Assembly (NCBI RefSeq): GCF_002736145.1
Contig: NZ_CP024160.1
Span: 2,170,001 to 2,234,000 of the forward strand
Source: Collinsella aerofaciens
GTDB taxonomy: Bacteria > Actinomycetota > Coriobacteriia > Coriobacteriales > Coriobacteriaceae
Direction: 5' to 3'
Length of the DNA stretch: 64,000 bases
In this document: positions 26,643 to 36,075 of the stretch, in pieces
Layout: every line of letters begins with the position of its first letter
How positions within the stretch are numbered: the stretch's first letter is position 1
The notes under the pieces: generated by a model
Database searches by the model: none
Told to the model about the DNA's origin: nothing
Seen by the model: only the letters and a program-made list of their open reading frames with translations
Translations under genes and position numbers: made by a program

Positions 26643-27941
26643 ATGGCCAAGAGCAGGTACGCCGATGCCACCAAGGCCGCTCGCAGGGCCGCGATGTCTG
26701 CCCATAAAGTCACGGCTGCGGCCAGCGATGCCGTTGCAGGCGCGCAGCCGACTGCCAGCGCTGTCGCCGAGCCCGCCCGTGACGCCCGCCGCGACGAGCT
26801 GACACACGTGGACGCCAAGGGCGAGGTGCGCATGGTCGACGTGTCCGACAAGGCCGAGACCCATCGCGTTGCCATCGCCGAGGGCACCATCCTCATGCAT
26901 CCCGAGACGCAGACCATGGTGCTGCAGGACCGCGCCAAAAAGGGCGACGTGCTTGCCTGCGCGCGCGTGGCGGGCATTATGGCCATCAAACGCACGAGCG
27001 ACATCATCCCCATGTGTCATCCGTTGCTCATTACCAAGAGTAAGTGCGACATTGCGCCCATCGCCCCGGCGGGGACGCCGGCCGATGACGTGCCCGAGGG
27101 CTGGGCGCCGGCGCGTGCGGACGGGCGGGTTGGCTTTCACGTACTGGTTACGGCCGGCGTGACGGGCAAGACGGGTATCGAGATGGAGGCTCTGACCGGC
27201 GCGAGCGCTGCGTGCCTGACCATTTATGACATGTGCAAGGCCGTCGATCGCGGCATGGAGATCGTCGACGTGCGCCTGTTGCACAAGGAGGGCGGCCGCT
27301 CGGGCGTGTGGGATCGTGCAGAGCGTCAGGCCGCTGCTGTTGAGTCCGTGGCCGCTGACGGTGCCGCACCCGCAAGCGCGCCTGTCGCCGTCGCGTCCGC
27401 AGCTCCGGCCCCGGCCGTCCCCGCGATTGCGTTTATCGGCTACCAAAATTCGGGCAAGACCACGCTCGTCGAGAAGGTTATCGCCGAGCTCACCCGTCGC
27501 GGCCTGCGCGTGGGTTCGCTCAAGCATCATGGGCATCACGGCTTTGATATCGATGTACCCGCTAAGGACACCTGGCGCCATCACCAAGCCGGATCCAAGC
27601 ACGTGGGTCTCATCTGCGCCACGCGCTGGGCGGAGTACGCCGACACGCGCGAGGAGGACGAGATGCCCGCGCGCGAGCTGCTCTCGCGCTACAACGATGT
27701 CGACGTGGTGATCATCGAGGGCTACAAGACTGAGGGCTTCGACAACATTGTCGTCGCGCGCTCCGGTGTCGACCGTCTGCGCGGCAAGAGCTCGCTCGAC
27801 CTGGTCGACGGTCACACGCTGGCCCTTGCCTGCAACGAGGCTCTGGCACGCCAGGCCTTCGACGCCGGCTTTGCGACCCGAGCCATCAACATCAACGACG
27901 CCCGAGCCATCTGCGATCTGATTCAGGACCATCTGGCCTAA
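26643..27941 (+). CDS. moaC: MoaC-MobB fusion protein
   Basis: 432 residues combining two cofactor functions. Residues about 50-225 are MoaC (cyclic pyranopterin monophosphate synthase): LTHVDAKGEVRMVDVS, MAIKRTSDIIPMCHPL, TGIEMEALTGASAACLTIYDMCKA. An Ala/Pro-rich linker (about 228-258) leads to MobB (about 260-432), a GTP-binding adaptor for guanine-dinucleotide cofactor formation, with Walker A GYQNSGKTTL and SLKHHGHHGFDID. ATG at 26643 is four bases after moaA, with GGAGG upstream. An N-terminal Ala-rich extension of about 45 residues precedes MoaC. Confidence 0.93.
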   Translation: MAKSRYADATKAARRAAMSAHKVTAAASDAVAGAQPTASAVAEPARDARRDELTHVDAKGEVRMVDVSDKAETHRVAIAEGTILMHPETQTMVLQDRAKKGDVLACARVAGIMAIKRTSDIIPMCHPLLITKSKCDIAPIAPAGTPADDVPEGWAPARADGRVGFHVLVTAGVTGKTGIEMEALTGASAACLTIYDMCKAVDRGMEIVDVRLLHKEGGRSGVWDRAERQAAAVESVAADGAAPASAPVAVASAAPAPAVPAIAFIGYQNSGKTTLVEKVIAELTRRGLRVGSLKHHGHHGFDIDVPAKDTWRHHQAGSKHVGLICATRWAEYADTREEDEMPARELLSRYNDVDVVIIEGYKTEGFDNIVVARSGVDRLRGKSSLDLVDGHTLALACNEALARQAFDAGFATRAININDARAICDLIQDHLA

Positions 27942-27979
27942 AACCTGCCAAAAAGGGACAGGTTTATTTTGGAAGGTTT
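27941..27979 (+). repeat. Variable-arm palindrome, AACCTNCCAAAA type, copy h
   Basis: AAACCTGCCAAAA / TTTTGGAAGGTTT arms surround AGGGACAGGTTTA. The loop resembles the GGGACAGG loop of the CCACCACAAAGG family. It touches the stop codon of the MoaC-MobB gene. Inverted copy at 28784-28819. Confidence 0.75.
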
Positions 27980-27999
27980 TATCTGGGCAAACGCCATTT

Positions 28000-28036
28000 C
28001 CACCACAAAGGGGACAGGCACCTTTGTGGTGGTTTT
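28000..28036. repeat. Constant-loop palindrome, copy b
   Basis: CCACCACAAAGG / CCTTTGTGGTGG around GGACAGGCA, identical to copy a at 13673, followed by TTTTG. Confidence 0.9.
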
Positions 28037-28049
28037 GATCAAAGAGCCT

Positions 28050-28079
28050 TTGACTTAAACCTACCTCGAGGTTTAATAA
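28050..28079 (+). promoter_or_regulatory. Promoter of the histidine phosphatase gene
   Basis: TTGACT (28050-28055), 18-base spacer, TAATAA (28074-28079). An AAACCT/AGGTTT palindrome lies within the spacer. Confidence 0.55.
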
Positions 28080-28112
28080 TCGCTGACAAACGATTGCGAT
28101 TACGGAGGTCTC

Positions 28113-28697
28113 ATGCCAAAACTGTACTTTATGCGTCACGGTCAAACGCTCTTTAACCTGCTTCGTCGCAAGCAGGGTTGGTGTGACTCGCCGCTTACCG
28201 AGCTGGGGATCGAGCAGGCTAAAACTGTCGGCGCGACCCTGAGAGGGCGTGGCCTTACGTTTGACCATGCGTACAGCTCCACGTCCGAGCGTGCGTGCGA
28301 CACGCTTGAGCTTGCGTTTCCCGGCCAGCCTTACGAGCGCGTCAAGGGCCTTAAGGAGTGGAACTTTGGCAAGTTTGAGGGTGCGAGCGAGGATTTGAAT
28401 CCGCGTCTGCCGTACGGCGATTTTTACAAGCAGTATGACGGCGAGGGCGAAGACGAGTTTCGCGAGCGCATGATGGCGACCATCACTGAGCTCATGCAGC
28501 GCCCCGGACATGAGAGCGTGTTATGCGTGGGCCATGGCGCCGCAGCGGCTCAGGTCATGCGCGGCGTGGGCGTGGAGCCGCTCCAGATGAAGCACCGCAT
28601 CGGCAACTGCTGCGTGCTCGAACTCGACTTTAATCCCGCCACCAGCACATTCGCTCTCGCAGATTTGTACAACCCCTACGGCACCCCGCGCGAGTAA
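28113..28697 (+). CDS. Histidine phosphatase (phosphoglycerate mutase-like) family protein
   Basis: 194 residues. The phosphoacceptor His is in FMRHGQT (RHG at residues 8-10); the second catalytic His is in VGHGAAA; and there is the usual SSTSERACDTLEL helix and EWNFGKFEG segment. The family includes phosphoglycerate mutases, alpha-ribazole phosphatase and other phosphatases; this sequence alone does not decide between them. ATG at 28113 has GGAGG. A single-gene unit between two constant-loop palindromes. Confidence 0.9.
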   Translation: MPKLYFMRHGQTLFNLLRRKQGWCDSPLTELGIEQAKTVGATLRGRGLTFDHAYSSTSERACDTLELAFPGQPYERVKGLKEWNFGKFEGASEDLNPRLPYGDFYKQYDGEGEDEFRERMMATITELMQRPGHESVLCVGHGAAAAQVMRGVGVEPLQMKHRIGNCCVLELDFNPATSTFALADLYNPYGTPRE

Positions 28698-28715
28698 CAT
28701 CGGGGCATCAGCCAA

Positions 28716-28753
28716 AACCACCACAAAGGGGCCAGGTACCTTTGTGGCGGTTT
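28716..28753. repeat. Constant-loop palindrome, copy c
   Basis: CCACCACAAAGG / CCTTTGTGGCGG with GGCCAGGTA between, then TTTTTGG; likely the terminator of the phosphatase gene. Confidence 0.85.
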
Positions 28754-28783
28754 TTGGCCTTGCCCTCGGCATTTGTCCAGATA

Positions 28784-28819
28784 AAACCTGCCAAATTAAA
28801 CCTGTCCCTTTTTGGTAGG
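28784..28819 (-). repeat. Variable-arm palindrome, AACCTNCCAAAA type, copy i (inverted)
   Basis: ACCTGCCAAA / TTTGGTAGGT arms with AAACCTGTCCCT inside, the reverse complement of the copy h loop at 27941-27979. Confidence 0.7.
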
Positions 28820-28918
28820 TACCGTTTACGGGCGATTTCCTACCGTTCGGCGGACTTTCGCGCCAATGGGGCTTACGCCGCATGCAAGTTTCATCCTACA
28901 ATCGCCCACGTGCTCACA

Positions 28919-29010
28919 AGTTTGTTACTCCTCGGGAGGCATCACTTGCGCATAATAGAAGACGAGGAATATCGCCCCGTCGTCTAGCGCCGATGTCCGA
29001 GGAGTTTTTT
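28919..29010 (+). promoter_or_regulatory. RAT-like antiterminator target overlapping a leader terminator
   Basis: AGTTTGTTACTCCTCGGGAGGCATCACT (28919-28946; written here only for its core TTGTTACT and AGGCATCAC) resembles the ribonucleic antiterminator consensus TTGTTACT-loop-AGGCAAAAC bound by LicT/BglG proteins. Its ACTCCTCGG segment (28927-28935) is also the left arm of a terminator whose right arm CCGAGGAGT (28997-29005) runs into six Ts just before the start codon at 29012. The two folds exclude each other, as in BglG-type control. Confidence 0.65.
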
Positions 29011-29011
29011 C

Positions 29012-29857
29012 ATGCTCATTTTAAAAAAGATCAACAATAACGTTGCTCTTGCCGCCAGCGATGACGGCCGAGAGGTTGTTGTCTTTGGCAAGGGCATCGG
29101 TTTCCACGAGATGCCCTACGAGCTTGCCGATGAGTCTCTCATCCAGCGCAAATTCTATAACGTTCCCGAGAGTCTGCAGGATATGGTCGGCACCCTTCCC
29201 GACGATGTGCTGCTCGCGGCAAGCGACATTGCCTGCTTCGCGTCGCAGCAGCTTGGCTGCAAGCTATCCGGTGGCCTGCCCTTTATCCTGGCAGATCACC
29301 TGCAGTTTGCCGTCCAGCGCGACGACGACCAGCTCAGCGCTCCCAACCCGCTCGAGCACGAGGTGGCCTTCATCTACCCGCGCGAACTCGAGATCGGCCA
29401 GGCCGCGCTCGCTATCGTGCAAAAGCACACCGGCGTCAAGCTGGGTCAGAACGAGGCCACGAGCATCGCGCTCCATATCGTTAACGCCGAGGTCGACGGC
29501 ATGGGCCGCGCCAAGGACATGGACTTCATCATGAAGAGCACCCGCGTCCTCGATGAGGTAACCCATTCCGTGGAAAAGCAGCTCGGCTGCTCGCTCGACA
29601 CGGCGTCGTATAGCTACATTCGCTTTCTTGCGCACCTGCGCTTTTTGGTTCGCCGCCTCTGCAAGGGCAAGTGCACGCAGACCGAGAACTCCTCGCTGTT
29701 TATGCAGGCAGCCCGCGATTTTCCCGAGGCCTACCAGTGCGCGTACGCCATCAACCGCGTGTTCGAGAAAGAGTTCAAGCAGAGCTGCTCGGACGAGGAG
29801 CTCTTGTATCTGATGATGCATATCAATCGTCTGCGATCGGCTTCGCAGACCGAATGA
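29012..29857 (+). CDS. licT: BglG/LicT-family PRD transcription antiterminator
   Basis: 281 residues: N-terminal co-antiterminator RNA-binding domain (1-56, MLILKKINNNVALAASDDG, VVFGKGIGFH), then PRD1 (about 70-170) and PRD2 (about 175-281), with conserved His residues in ILADHLQF, SIALHIVNAE, FLAHLRFL and MMHINRL that receive phosphate from PTS proteins. It prevents termination in leader RNAs carrying a RAT element. It is followed by the beta-glucoside PTS permease and phospho-beta-glucosidase genes, its expected targets. The start ATG directly follows the leader terminator T-run, so autoregulation is likely. Confidence 0.93.
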   Translation: MLILKKINNNVALAASDDGREVVVFGKGIGFHEMPYELADESLIQRKFYNVPESLQDMVGTLPDDVLLAASDIACFASQQLGCKLSGGLPFILADHLQFAVQRDDDQLSAPNPLEHEVAFIYPRELEIGQAALAIVQKHTGVKLGQNEATSIALHIVNAEVDGMGRAKDMDFIMKSTRVLDEVTHSVEKQLGCSLDTASYSYIRFLAHLRFLVRRLCKGKCTQTENSSLFMQAARDFPEAYQCAYAINRVFEKEFKQSCSDEELLYLMMHINRLRSASQTE

Positions 29858-29862
29858 GTAAA

Positions 29863-29932
29863 GCCGCCAGCCTGGCGGCAATCGCAACAATTCTTTTTGG
29901 TTTCTAACTGCGGGCAAGGTACCGGCTCGCGG
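29863..29932 (+). promoter_or_regulatory. Possible attenuator hairpins upstream of the PTS gene
   Basis: A perfect GCCGCCAG/CTGGCGGC hairpin (29863-29879), then CTGCGGGC pairing with GCTCGCGG (around 29909-29932), then ATATTTTTG. It could form an attenuator with an antiterminator target, but no good RAT match is seen here. Confidence 0.35.
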
Positions 29933-29975
29933 TAGGGGATATTTTTGTCGAAATTTGGAAAAGAGAGGACAGATC

Positions 29976-31415
29976 ATGGCAGGTAAATACGACGATCTTG
30001 CTGCCCAGATCGTAGAGCTGGTTGGCGGCAAGCCCAACGTCAAATGCGTCGCACACTGCATTACCCGTGTTCGTTTTAAGCTCAAGGACGAGTCGAAGGC
30101 CAATGACGAGGCAATCTCCGAGCTGCCCAACGTCATCAAGGTCATGCACGCCAACGGCCAGTACCAGGTTGTTGTGGGCAACATCGTCGAGGACGTCTAC
30201 GACGCCGTTCTCAAGGCCGGCGGTTTTAGCGACGGCGGCGCCGTCGACGCCGATGACGACGAGGCCGCTCCCAAGGGCGTTACCGATGTGGTCATCGACC
30301 TCATTTCGGGCATCTTCGCCCCCATGCTCGGCACCTTCGCCGCTGCCGGTATCATGAAGGGCCTGCTGGCGCTCGCTACCTTCCTGGTCCCGAGCTTCGC
30401 CATCGACGGCGCCTACACGCTGCTCTACACCGTCGCCGACGGCATGTTCTACTTCCTGCCCGTGGTGCTTGGCTACACCGCGGCCAAGAAGTTCAAGATG
30501 AGCGAGTTCAACGGCATGGCCATCGCCTTTGCCCTGGTGTATCCCACCATGGTTGCCCTGACCTCGGGTGAGGTTGTCGGCTCCGTCGAGCTCGGCTTTG
30601 CCGGTACCTTCTCTTGGTACACCACGTTCCTGGGCCTGCCGCTCATCATGCCTGCCTCGGGTTACACCAGCTCCGTTATCCCCATCCTTCTCATGATCTG
30701 GTTCGGCTCGACCCTCGAGCACTGGGTTAAGAAGTGGATGCCCGCTTCTATGAAGATGTTCTTCACCCCGCTGATCGTCGTCACCGTCACCGTCACCCTT
30801 GGCTACCTGGTCATTGGCCCCATCGCCACGCTCATCACCAACCTGCTCGGTGAGCTCTTCGCGCTGCTGTTTGGCCTGCCCATGATCGGTTCCATCTTGG
30901 GCTGCACCCTCGTCGGTGCCTTCTGGATGTGCCTGGTCATCTTTGGCTTCCACTGGTCGCTCGTGCCCATCGCGCTGGTCAACCTGTCCACTCTGGGCCA
31001 CGACTACATCCTGGGCTCCGTTATCGCTCACTCCTTCTCGCTGGGCGCCGTGCTTTTTGCCATGTATCTCAAGAACAAGGACGAGAAGTTCCGCGGCATC
31101 GCGCTGCCGGCCATGATCTCCGCCTTCTTCTTTGGTGTCACCGAGCCCGCTATCTATGGTGTCGCCCTGCCCGATAAGAAGGCCTTCATCAACGCCAGCA
31201 TCGGTTCTGCCGTGGGTGGCCTCATCATCGGCATCTCCGGCGCCGTGGTGTACATGTCCGGCGGTCTGGGCGTCTTCAACTGGCTGTCCTTCATCGATCC
31301 CTCCGGTGTTAACGGCATCAACCACATGATCTGGGCCATCGTTGCCTCGCTCGTGGGTGCCGTTGTGGGCTTCGCGATTGAGTTTGTCACCTACAAGCCC
31401 GAGGCTGCCAAGTAG
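29976..31415 (+). CDS. PTS beta-glucoside-type transporter subunit IIBC
   Basis: 479 residues: EIIB domain (1-85) with phosphorylated Cys28 in HCITRVRFKL, a linker of 20 residues, and an EIIC membrane domain (about 110-470) of about ten hydrophobic segments. The usual C-terminal EIIA of BglP/BglF is absent, and the protein ends YKPEAAK. It would import and phosphorylate beta-glucosides such as cellobiose, arbutin or salicin, with EIIA supplied from elsewhere, possibly the Glc-type EIIA at 57803. ATG at 29976 has GAGAGGA. Flanked by its antiterminator and hydrolase genes. Confidence 0.92.
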   Translation: MAGKYDDLAAQIVELVGGKPNVKCVAHCITRVRFKLKDESKANDEAISELPNVIKVMHANGQYQVVVGNIVEDVYDAVLKAGGFSDGGAVDADDDEAAPKGVTDVVIDLISGIFAPMLGTFAAAGIMKGLLALATFLVPSFAIDGAYTLLYTVADGMFYFLPVVLGYTAAKKFKMSEFNGMAIAFALVYPTMVALTSGEVVGSVELGFAGTFSWYTTFLGLPLIMPASGYTSSVIPILLMIWFGSTLEHWVKKWMPASMKMFFTPLIVVTVTVTLGYLVIGPIATLITNLLGELFALLFGLPMIGSILGCTLVGAFWMCLVIFGFHWSLVPIALVNLSTLGHDYILGSVIAHSFSLGAVLFAMYLKNKDEKFRGIALPAMISAFFFGVTEPAIYGVALPDKKAFINASIGSAVGGLIIGISGAVVYMSGGLGVFNWLSFIDPSGVNGINHMIWAIVASLVGAVVGFAIEFVTYKPEAAK

Positions 31416-33002
<1,587 letters not shown>

Positions 33003-33030
33003 CCAAGTCTCAAACAGCTAAACGTCGCAA

Positions 33031-33069
33031 CCACCACAAAGGGGCCAGGCACCTTTGTGGTGGTTTTTT
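33031..33069. repeat. Constant-loop palindrome, copy d
   Basis: CCACCACAAAGG / CCTTTGTGGTGG stem, GGCCAGGCA loop and a TTTTTT tail; probable terminator of the GH1 gene. Confidence 0.92.
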
Positions 33070-33237
33070 CTTTGGTAGATATTTGGGACATGCCTTAAAA
33101 TCTACCAAGTAGTTCATGACGGGCGAAAAACGGAGAGAAGGGGCCTGATGCGTCCTTAATGTTTCATGCGGATAGATTGATTTGACAGACGGTGGCGAAT
33201 GCCCGCCGTCCGCATTCGTATGAAACAAGGAGTCTCC

Positions 33238-34524
33238 ATGCTCGTCTCTCTTTTCTCAAAACCTCAACACTCGCTGTCCGCGCAGGCTAAACGCCTGGTG
33301 GCAATGCGCTTCCTCATCTACACCGGGTTTCAGACCAGTTATTTTATCGGCGTCATCGGAACGCTCACCTATGCGGACGAGGCTTCGGTCATTGCGACAT
33401 CGCTGGCCGTCCTTTTTATGAACGTATTCGTGATCTTGGGATCCTTTGCGGGCGGCGCGGTGCTCGACGCTTGGGGCCCGTGCCGCCATTTCTTGCTGAG
33501 CATCATCAGCACGCTGGTAACCGGCGCGGCGATTCTCGTTTTTGGCAGCGCGACTGGCATCGTCCTGCTCGGCGCGGTGCTCCTGGGCTTTGTGATGGGG
33601 TTCGCCCAGCCCATCGCCACATCCTATCCGGCCTACCTCACCGACGACCCCGTCGAGCTTAAAGACACCAACTCCGCCATCGCCATGTTTTCAAACGTGA
33701 GTATCATTGTTGGCCCCACACTGGGCGGCTTTGTCGCGGCGGCTGCATCGTCACGCGCGGTGTTCGTGCTCATGATGATCTTTACCGTACTGGCGCTCGT
33801 CGCCGGTTGGGGCTTTAGGCCGCAAGGAGGTCGCGTCGCCGCGCGCGAAAGTACTCCTGCGGACGGCAGCACAACGGCAAGTACTGCCAGTCAAAGCTCC
33901 GACTCCAGCAAATCCACCAGCACAACCTTCGCGACCAGCATCAAGACAGTCTTTACCAACAGCGTCCTCGCCCTACTGTTCTGCATCATCTTTCTTTCGA
34001 ACTTCGGCTATGGCGCCTTTGACCCGCTGGAGTCGTTCTTCTACCGCGATGTTCTGCACGTCGGTGTCGAATGGATGGGCTGGCTCTCGTCGGCCAGCGG
34101 TGTGGGCGCGGTGCTGGGCGCCGTGGCCGCGCTCCGCTTGCCGCCGCACCTGGTCAACCTTAAGACGCTGCTTGTAGCGCTCATGTCCGTGGGTCTGGGA
34201 AGTCTGCTCTATGTGGGGACTCCGTACGTGGGCGTGGCGCTCATTGGCCAGATTGTCCTGGGCGTGGCCTGGGGCGTCGTCAACCCGCTCCACAACACGA
34301 TCGTGCAAACGACGGCTCCGCTCGAGCAGCTCGGTCGCGTCAACTCGGTCATGGGCTTTGGCAACATGTTCGCCGGCGTGGCCCCGCTGGCGATTGCCCC
34401 CTGGCTGGCGGCGACGTTTGGTGTGCAGCAGACGCTCATCGGGGCGGGCATGGTCGTGACGGCTGTCCCTGCGGCGTTGCTGCTGTTTGGGCGTAAGCAT
34501 TTGGATCGTGCCGCAAAGCAGTAA
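33238..34524 (+). CDS. Major facilitator superfamily transporter
   Basis: 428 residues with about twelve hydrophobic segments in two halves, separated by a Ser/Thr-rich cytoplasmic loop (about residues 205-235). The closest family look is the small-molecule/drug efflux DHA-type (MFS_1), for example DAWGPCRHFLL in the loop between helices 2 and 3. No substrate can be inferred. ATG at 33238 has AAGGAG. A possible hairpin GACGGTGGC/GCCCGCCGTC (33189-33210) lies in its leader. Confidence 0.85.
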   Translation: MLVSLFSKPQHSLSAQAKRLVAMRFLIYTGFQTSYFIGVIGTLTYADEASVIATSLAVLFMNVFVILGSFAGGAVLDAWGPCRHFLLSIISTLVTGAAILVFGSATGIVLLGAVLLGFVMGFAQPIATSYPAYLTDDPVELKDTNSAIAMFSNVSIIVGPTLGGFVAAAASSRAVFVLMMIFTVLALVAGWGFRPQGGRVAARESTPADGSTTASTASQSSDSSKSTSTTFATSIKTVFTNSVLALLFCIIFLSNFGYGAFDPLESFFYRDVLHVGVEWMGWLSSASGVGAVLGAVAALRLPPHLVNLKTLLVALMSVGLGSLLYVGTPYVGVALIGQIVLGVAWGVVNPLHNTIVQTTAPLEQLGRVNSVMGFGNMFAGVAPLAIAPWLAATFGVQQTLIGAGMVVTAVPAALLLFGRKHLDRAAKQ

Positions 34525-34589
34525 AAACCATCACAACATTCGATGAAAATCGCGATTTTGCCGAATAACGTCGAATGTTGTGATGGTTT
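34525..34589 (-). repeat. 65-base palindromic repeat, copy 3 (inverted)
   Basis: Arms identical to copies 1 and 2; the centre matches when reverse-complemented. It directly follows the MFS stop codon. Confidence 0.9.
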
Positions 34590-34621
34590 GCGCCCCGGGC
34601 CATGCCATCCTGCGGGTCCGG

Positions 34622-34658
34622 CCGCCATAAAGGGGACAGGCGCCTTTGTGGCGGTTTT
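34622..34658. repeat. Constant-loop palindrome, copy e
   Basis: CCGCCATAAAGG / CCTTTGTGGCGG: the arm change CCACC to CCGCC is compensated by GGTGG to GGCGG, while the GGACAGG loop is retained. Confidence 0.85.
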
Positions 34659-34748
34659 GCTTTGGCAGGCCGCGCCTGCGCCTTGGTATACCATGTACAC
34701 CATTTCCGACCACATTCAGCACCGCCGCACAACCCAGAAAGGCCCACC

Positions 34749-35570
34749 ATGGACACCACCTTCAGCCACATCAAAGCCGTGCTCTGCGATATCGACGGCA
34801 CGCTGCTCACGAGCCAGCACACGGTGTCCCCGCGCACCGTGGCGGCGATTCGCGCCCTGCGCGAGCGCGGCGTGCTCTTTGGCCTGTGCACCGGGCGCGA
34901 CGCCCGCGCGACCGAGGCCATGTATGAGCTCTGGGGCATCGAAGGCCTGGTGGACGTGCTCGTGGGCTGCGGTGGCGCCGAGGTCATCGACCGCGCGCAC
35001 GACATCAACGAGCTGAGCTATCCGCTGCCGGGCGAGACCATCGCGCGCATCTGCAAGCACATGGCGGACCTTCCGGCAACGCCCGTCTGCCCCCGAGGCG
35101 GCGTGTTCTACGTGCCCGAGAGTAACGCGTGCGTCGAGCACTTGTCGCGCGTCGATGGCGTGCCCTACCAGGTGGTCGATTTTGCCGAGTTTTTGCGCGA
35201 GCCGCAGCCCAAGGTGATGTTTACCATGGCGCCCGAGGTGATGCCGCAGGTGATTGAGCGGGCATCGACGTTTGCCGATAACACTGTTAAGGCGGCGGCT
35301 CTGCAAACCACGCAGCGGCTCTACGAGTTCATGGATCCGCGCGTGTCCAAGACGCGCGGCCTTGTGCGTGTGGCGGAGCTCAACGGCATGGATCTCCAGG
35401 ACATCTGCGTGTTTGGCGATGCCGATAACGACACCTGCATGGTGGCTGACGCCGGCGTGGGCGTGGCCATGGCAAACGGCAGCGATGCCACCCGCTCCGC
35501 CGCCGATTTTGTAACCGCCAGCAACGACGAAGACGGCATCGCGATCTTTATCGAGGAACATCTGCTGTAG
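34749..35570 (+). CDS. HAD-family hydrolase, Cof-type phosphatase
   Basis: 273 residues. Motif I CDIDGTLL with the nucleophile Asp, motif II in LCTGRD, motif III Lys in the SKTRGLVRV region, motif IV FGDADNDTCM. A large C2B-type cap lies between motifs II and III. The family dephosphorylates sugar phosphates, flavin and pyridoxal phosphates; the substrate cannot be read. ATG at 34749 has AGAAAGG. It is followed by constant-loop palindrome copy f. Confidence 0.9.
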   Translation: MDTTFSHIKAVLCDIDGTLLTSQHTVSPRTVAAIRALRERGVLFGLCTGRDARATEAMYELWGIEGLVDVLVGCGGAEVIDRAHDINELSYPLPGETIARICKHMADLPATPVCPRGGVFYVPESNACVEHLSRVDGVPYQVVDFAEFLREPQPKVMFTMAPEVMPQVIERASTFADNTVKAAALQTTQRLYEFMDPRVSKTRGLVRVAELNGMDLQDICVFGDADNDTCMVADAGVGVAMANGSDATRSAADFVTASNDEDGIAIFIEEHLL

Positions 35571-35583
35571 CGCTGGGGGAGAA

Positions 35584-35617
35584 CCACTGCAAAAGGGGAC
35601 AGGCTCTTTTGCAGTGG
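35584..35617. repeat. Constant-loop palindrome, copy f
   Basis: CCACTGCAAAAG / CTTTTGCAGTGG, with different arms from copies a-d but the same GGGGACAGG loop. Confidence 0.85.
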
Positions 35618-35956
35618 CCTCAGGCGATTTGGGCGAATTAATACCCAAAATCTGTGTGAAAATTCAAATATTGTTGTCTGAACATCATGCTTCTAACCAC
35701 CGATGGGTTTAAGATATTCTCATCAATTTGGTAGGATATTCATCCCGGTTAATGATCTACCGCTCACGGTCGATTTTCGACCGTTCACAGGATGTTCGCT
35801 CTTGAGCAAAATGTTGTGCAAATAAAACTAATGCCATTAAAAAATAATAGGCAACTAAATTACCAGCAGAAACAAAAAATAGATATCGAATAAACGAAGG
35901 CAAATCCGAGTAAATGTCAAGAGAATTGAGAACTCGCTACAAAAATGTCGGTTTTG

Positions 35957-35986
35957 TTGCTCAGATGTTTAAACAATCGTTATAAT
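35957..35986 (+). promoter_or_regulatory. Sigma-70-type promoter of the pilus locus
   Basis: TTGCTC (35957-35962), 18-base spacer, perfect TATAAT (35981-35986), giving an untranslated leader of about 80 bases. Confidence 0.7.
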
Positions 35987-36075
35987 TGCATTACTAAACG
36001 AGCGCAATTACAGATTGCGCAGATACGTTTGATGGTGAAAGAGCAAGATCGCGGTCTCTTGGGGAGGAGACATCG

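Larger units (their letters stand above)
35571..36075. other. AT-rich intergenic region upstream of pilus locus
   Basis: About 500 bases, clearly more AT-rich than the flanks. It contains palindrome copy f, a motif shared with 28819-28846 at 35759-35788 (ACCG, TCACGG, CGATTTTCGACCGTTC), and the adhesin promoter at 35957-35986. No gene is visible. Confidence 0.7.

Noticed and set aside
26616-28511. Minus-strand open frame of 631 codons opposite MoaC-MobB
   Set aside because: Shadow frame covering two genes and two palindromes; no domain seen.
35571-36075. Missing gene in the AT-rich gap before the pilus adhesin
   Set aside because: All frames are broken by stops at short intervals; only promoter and repeat features are seen.
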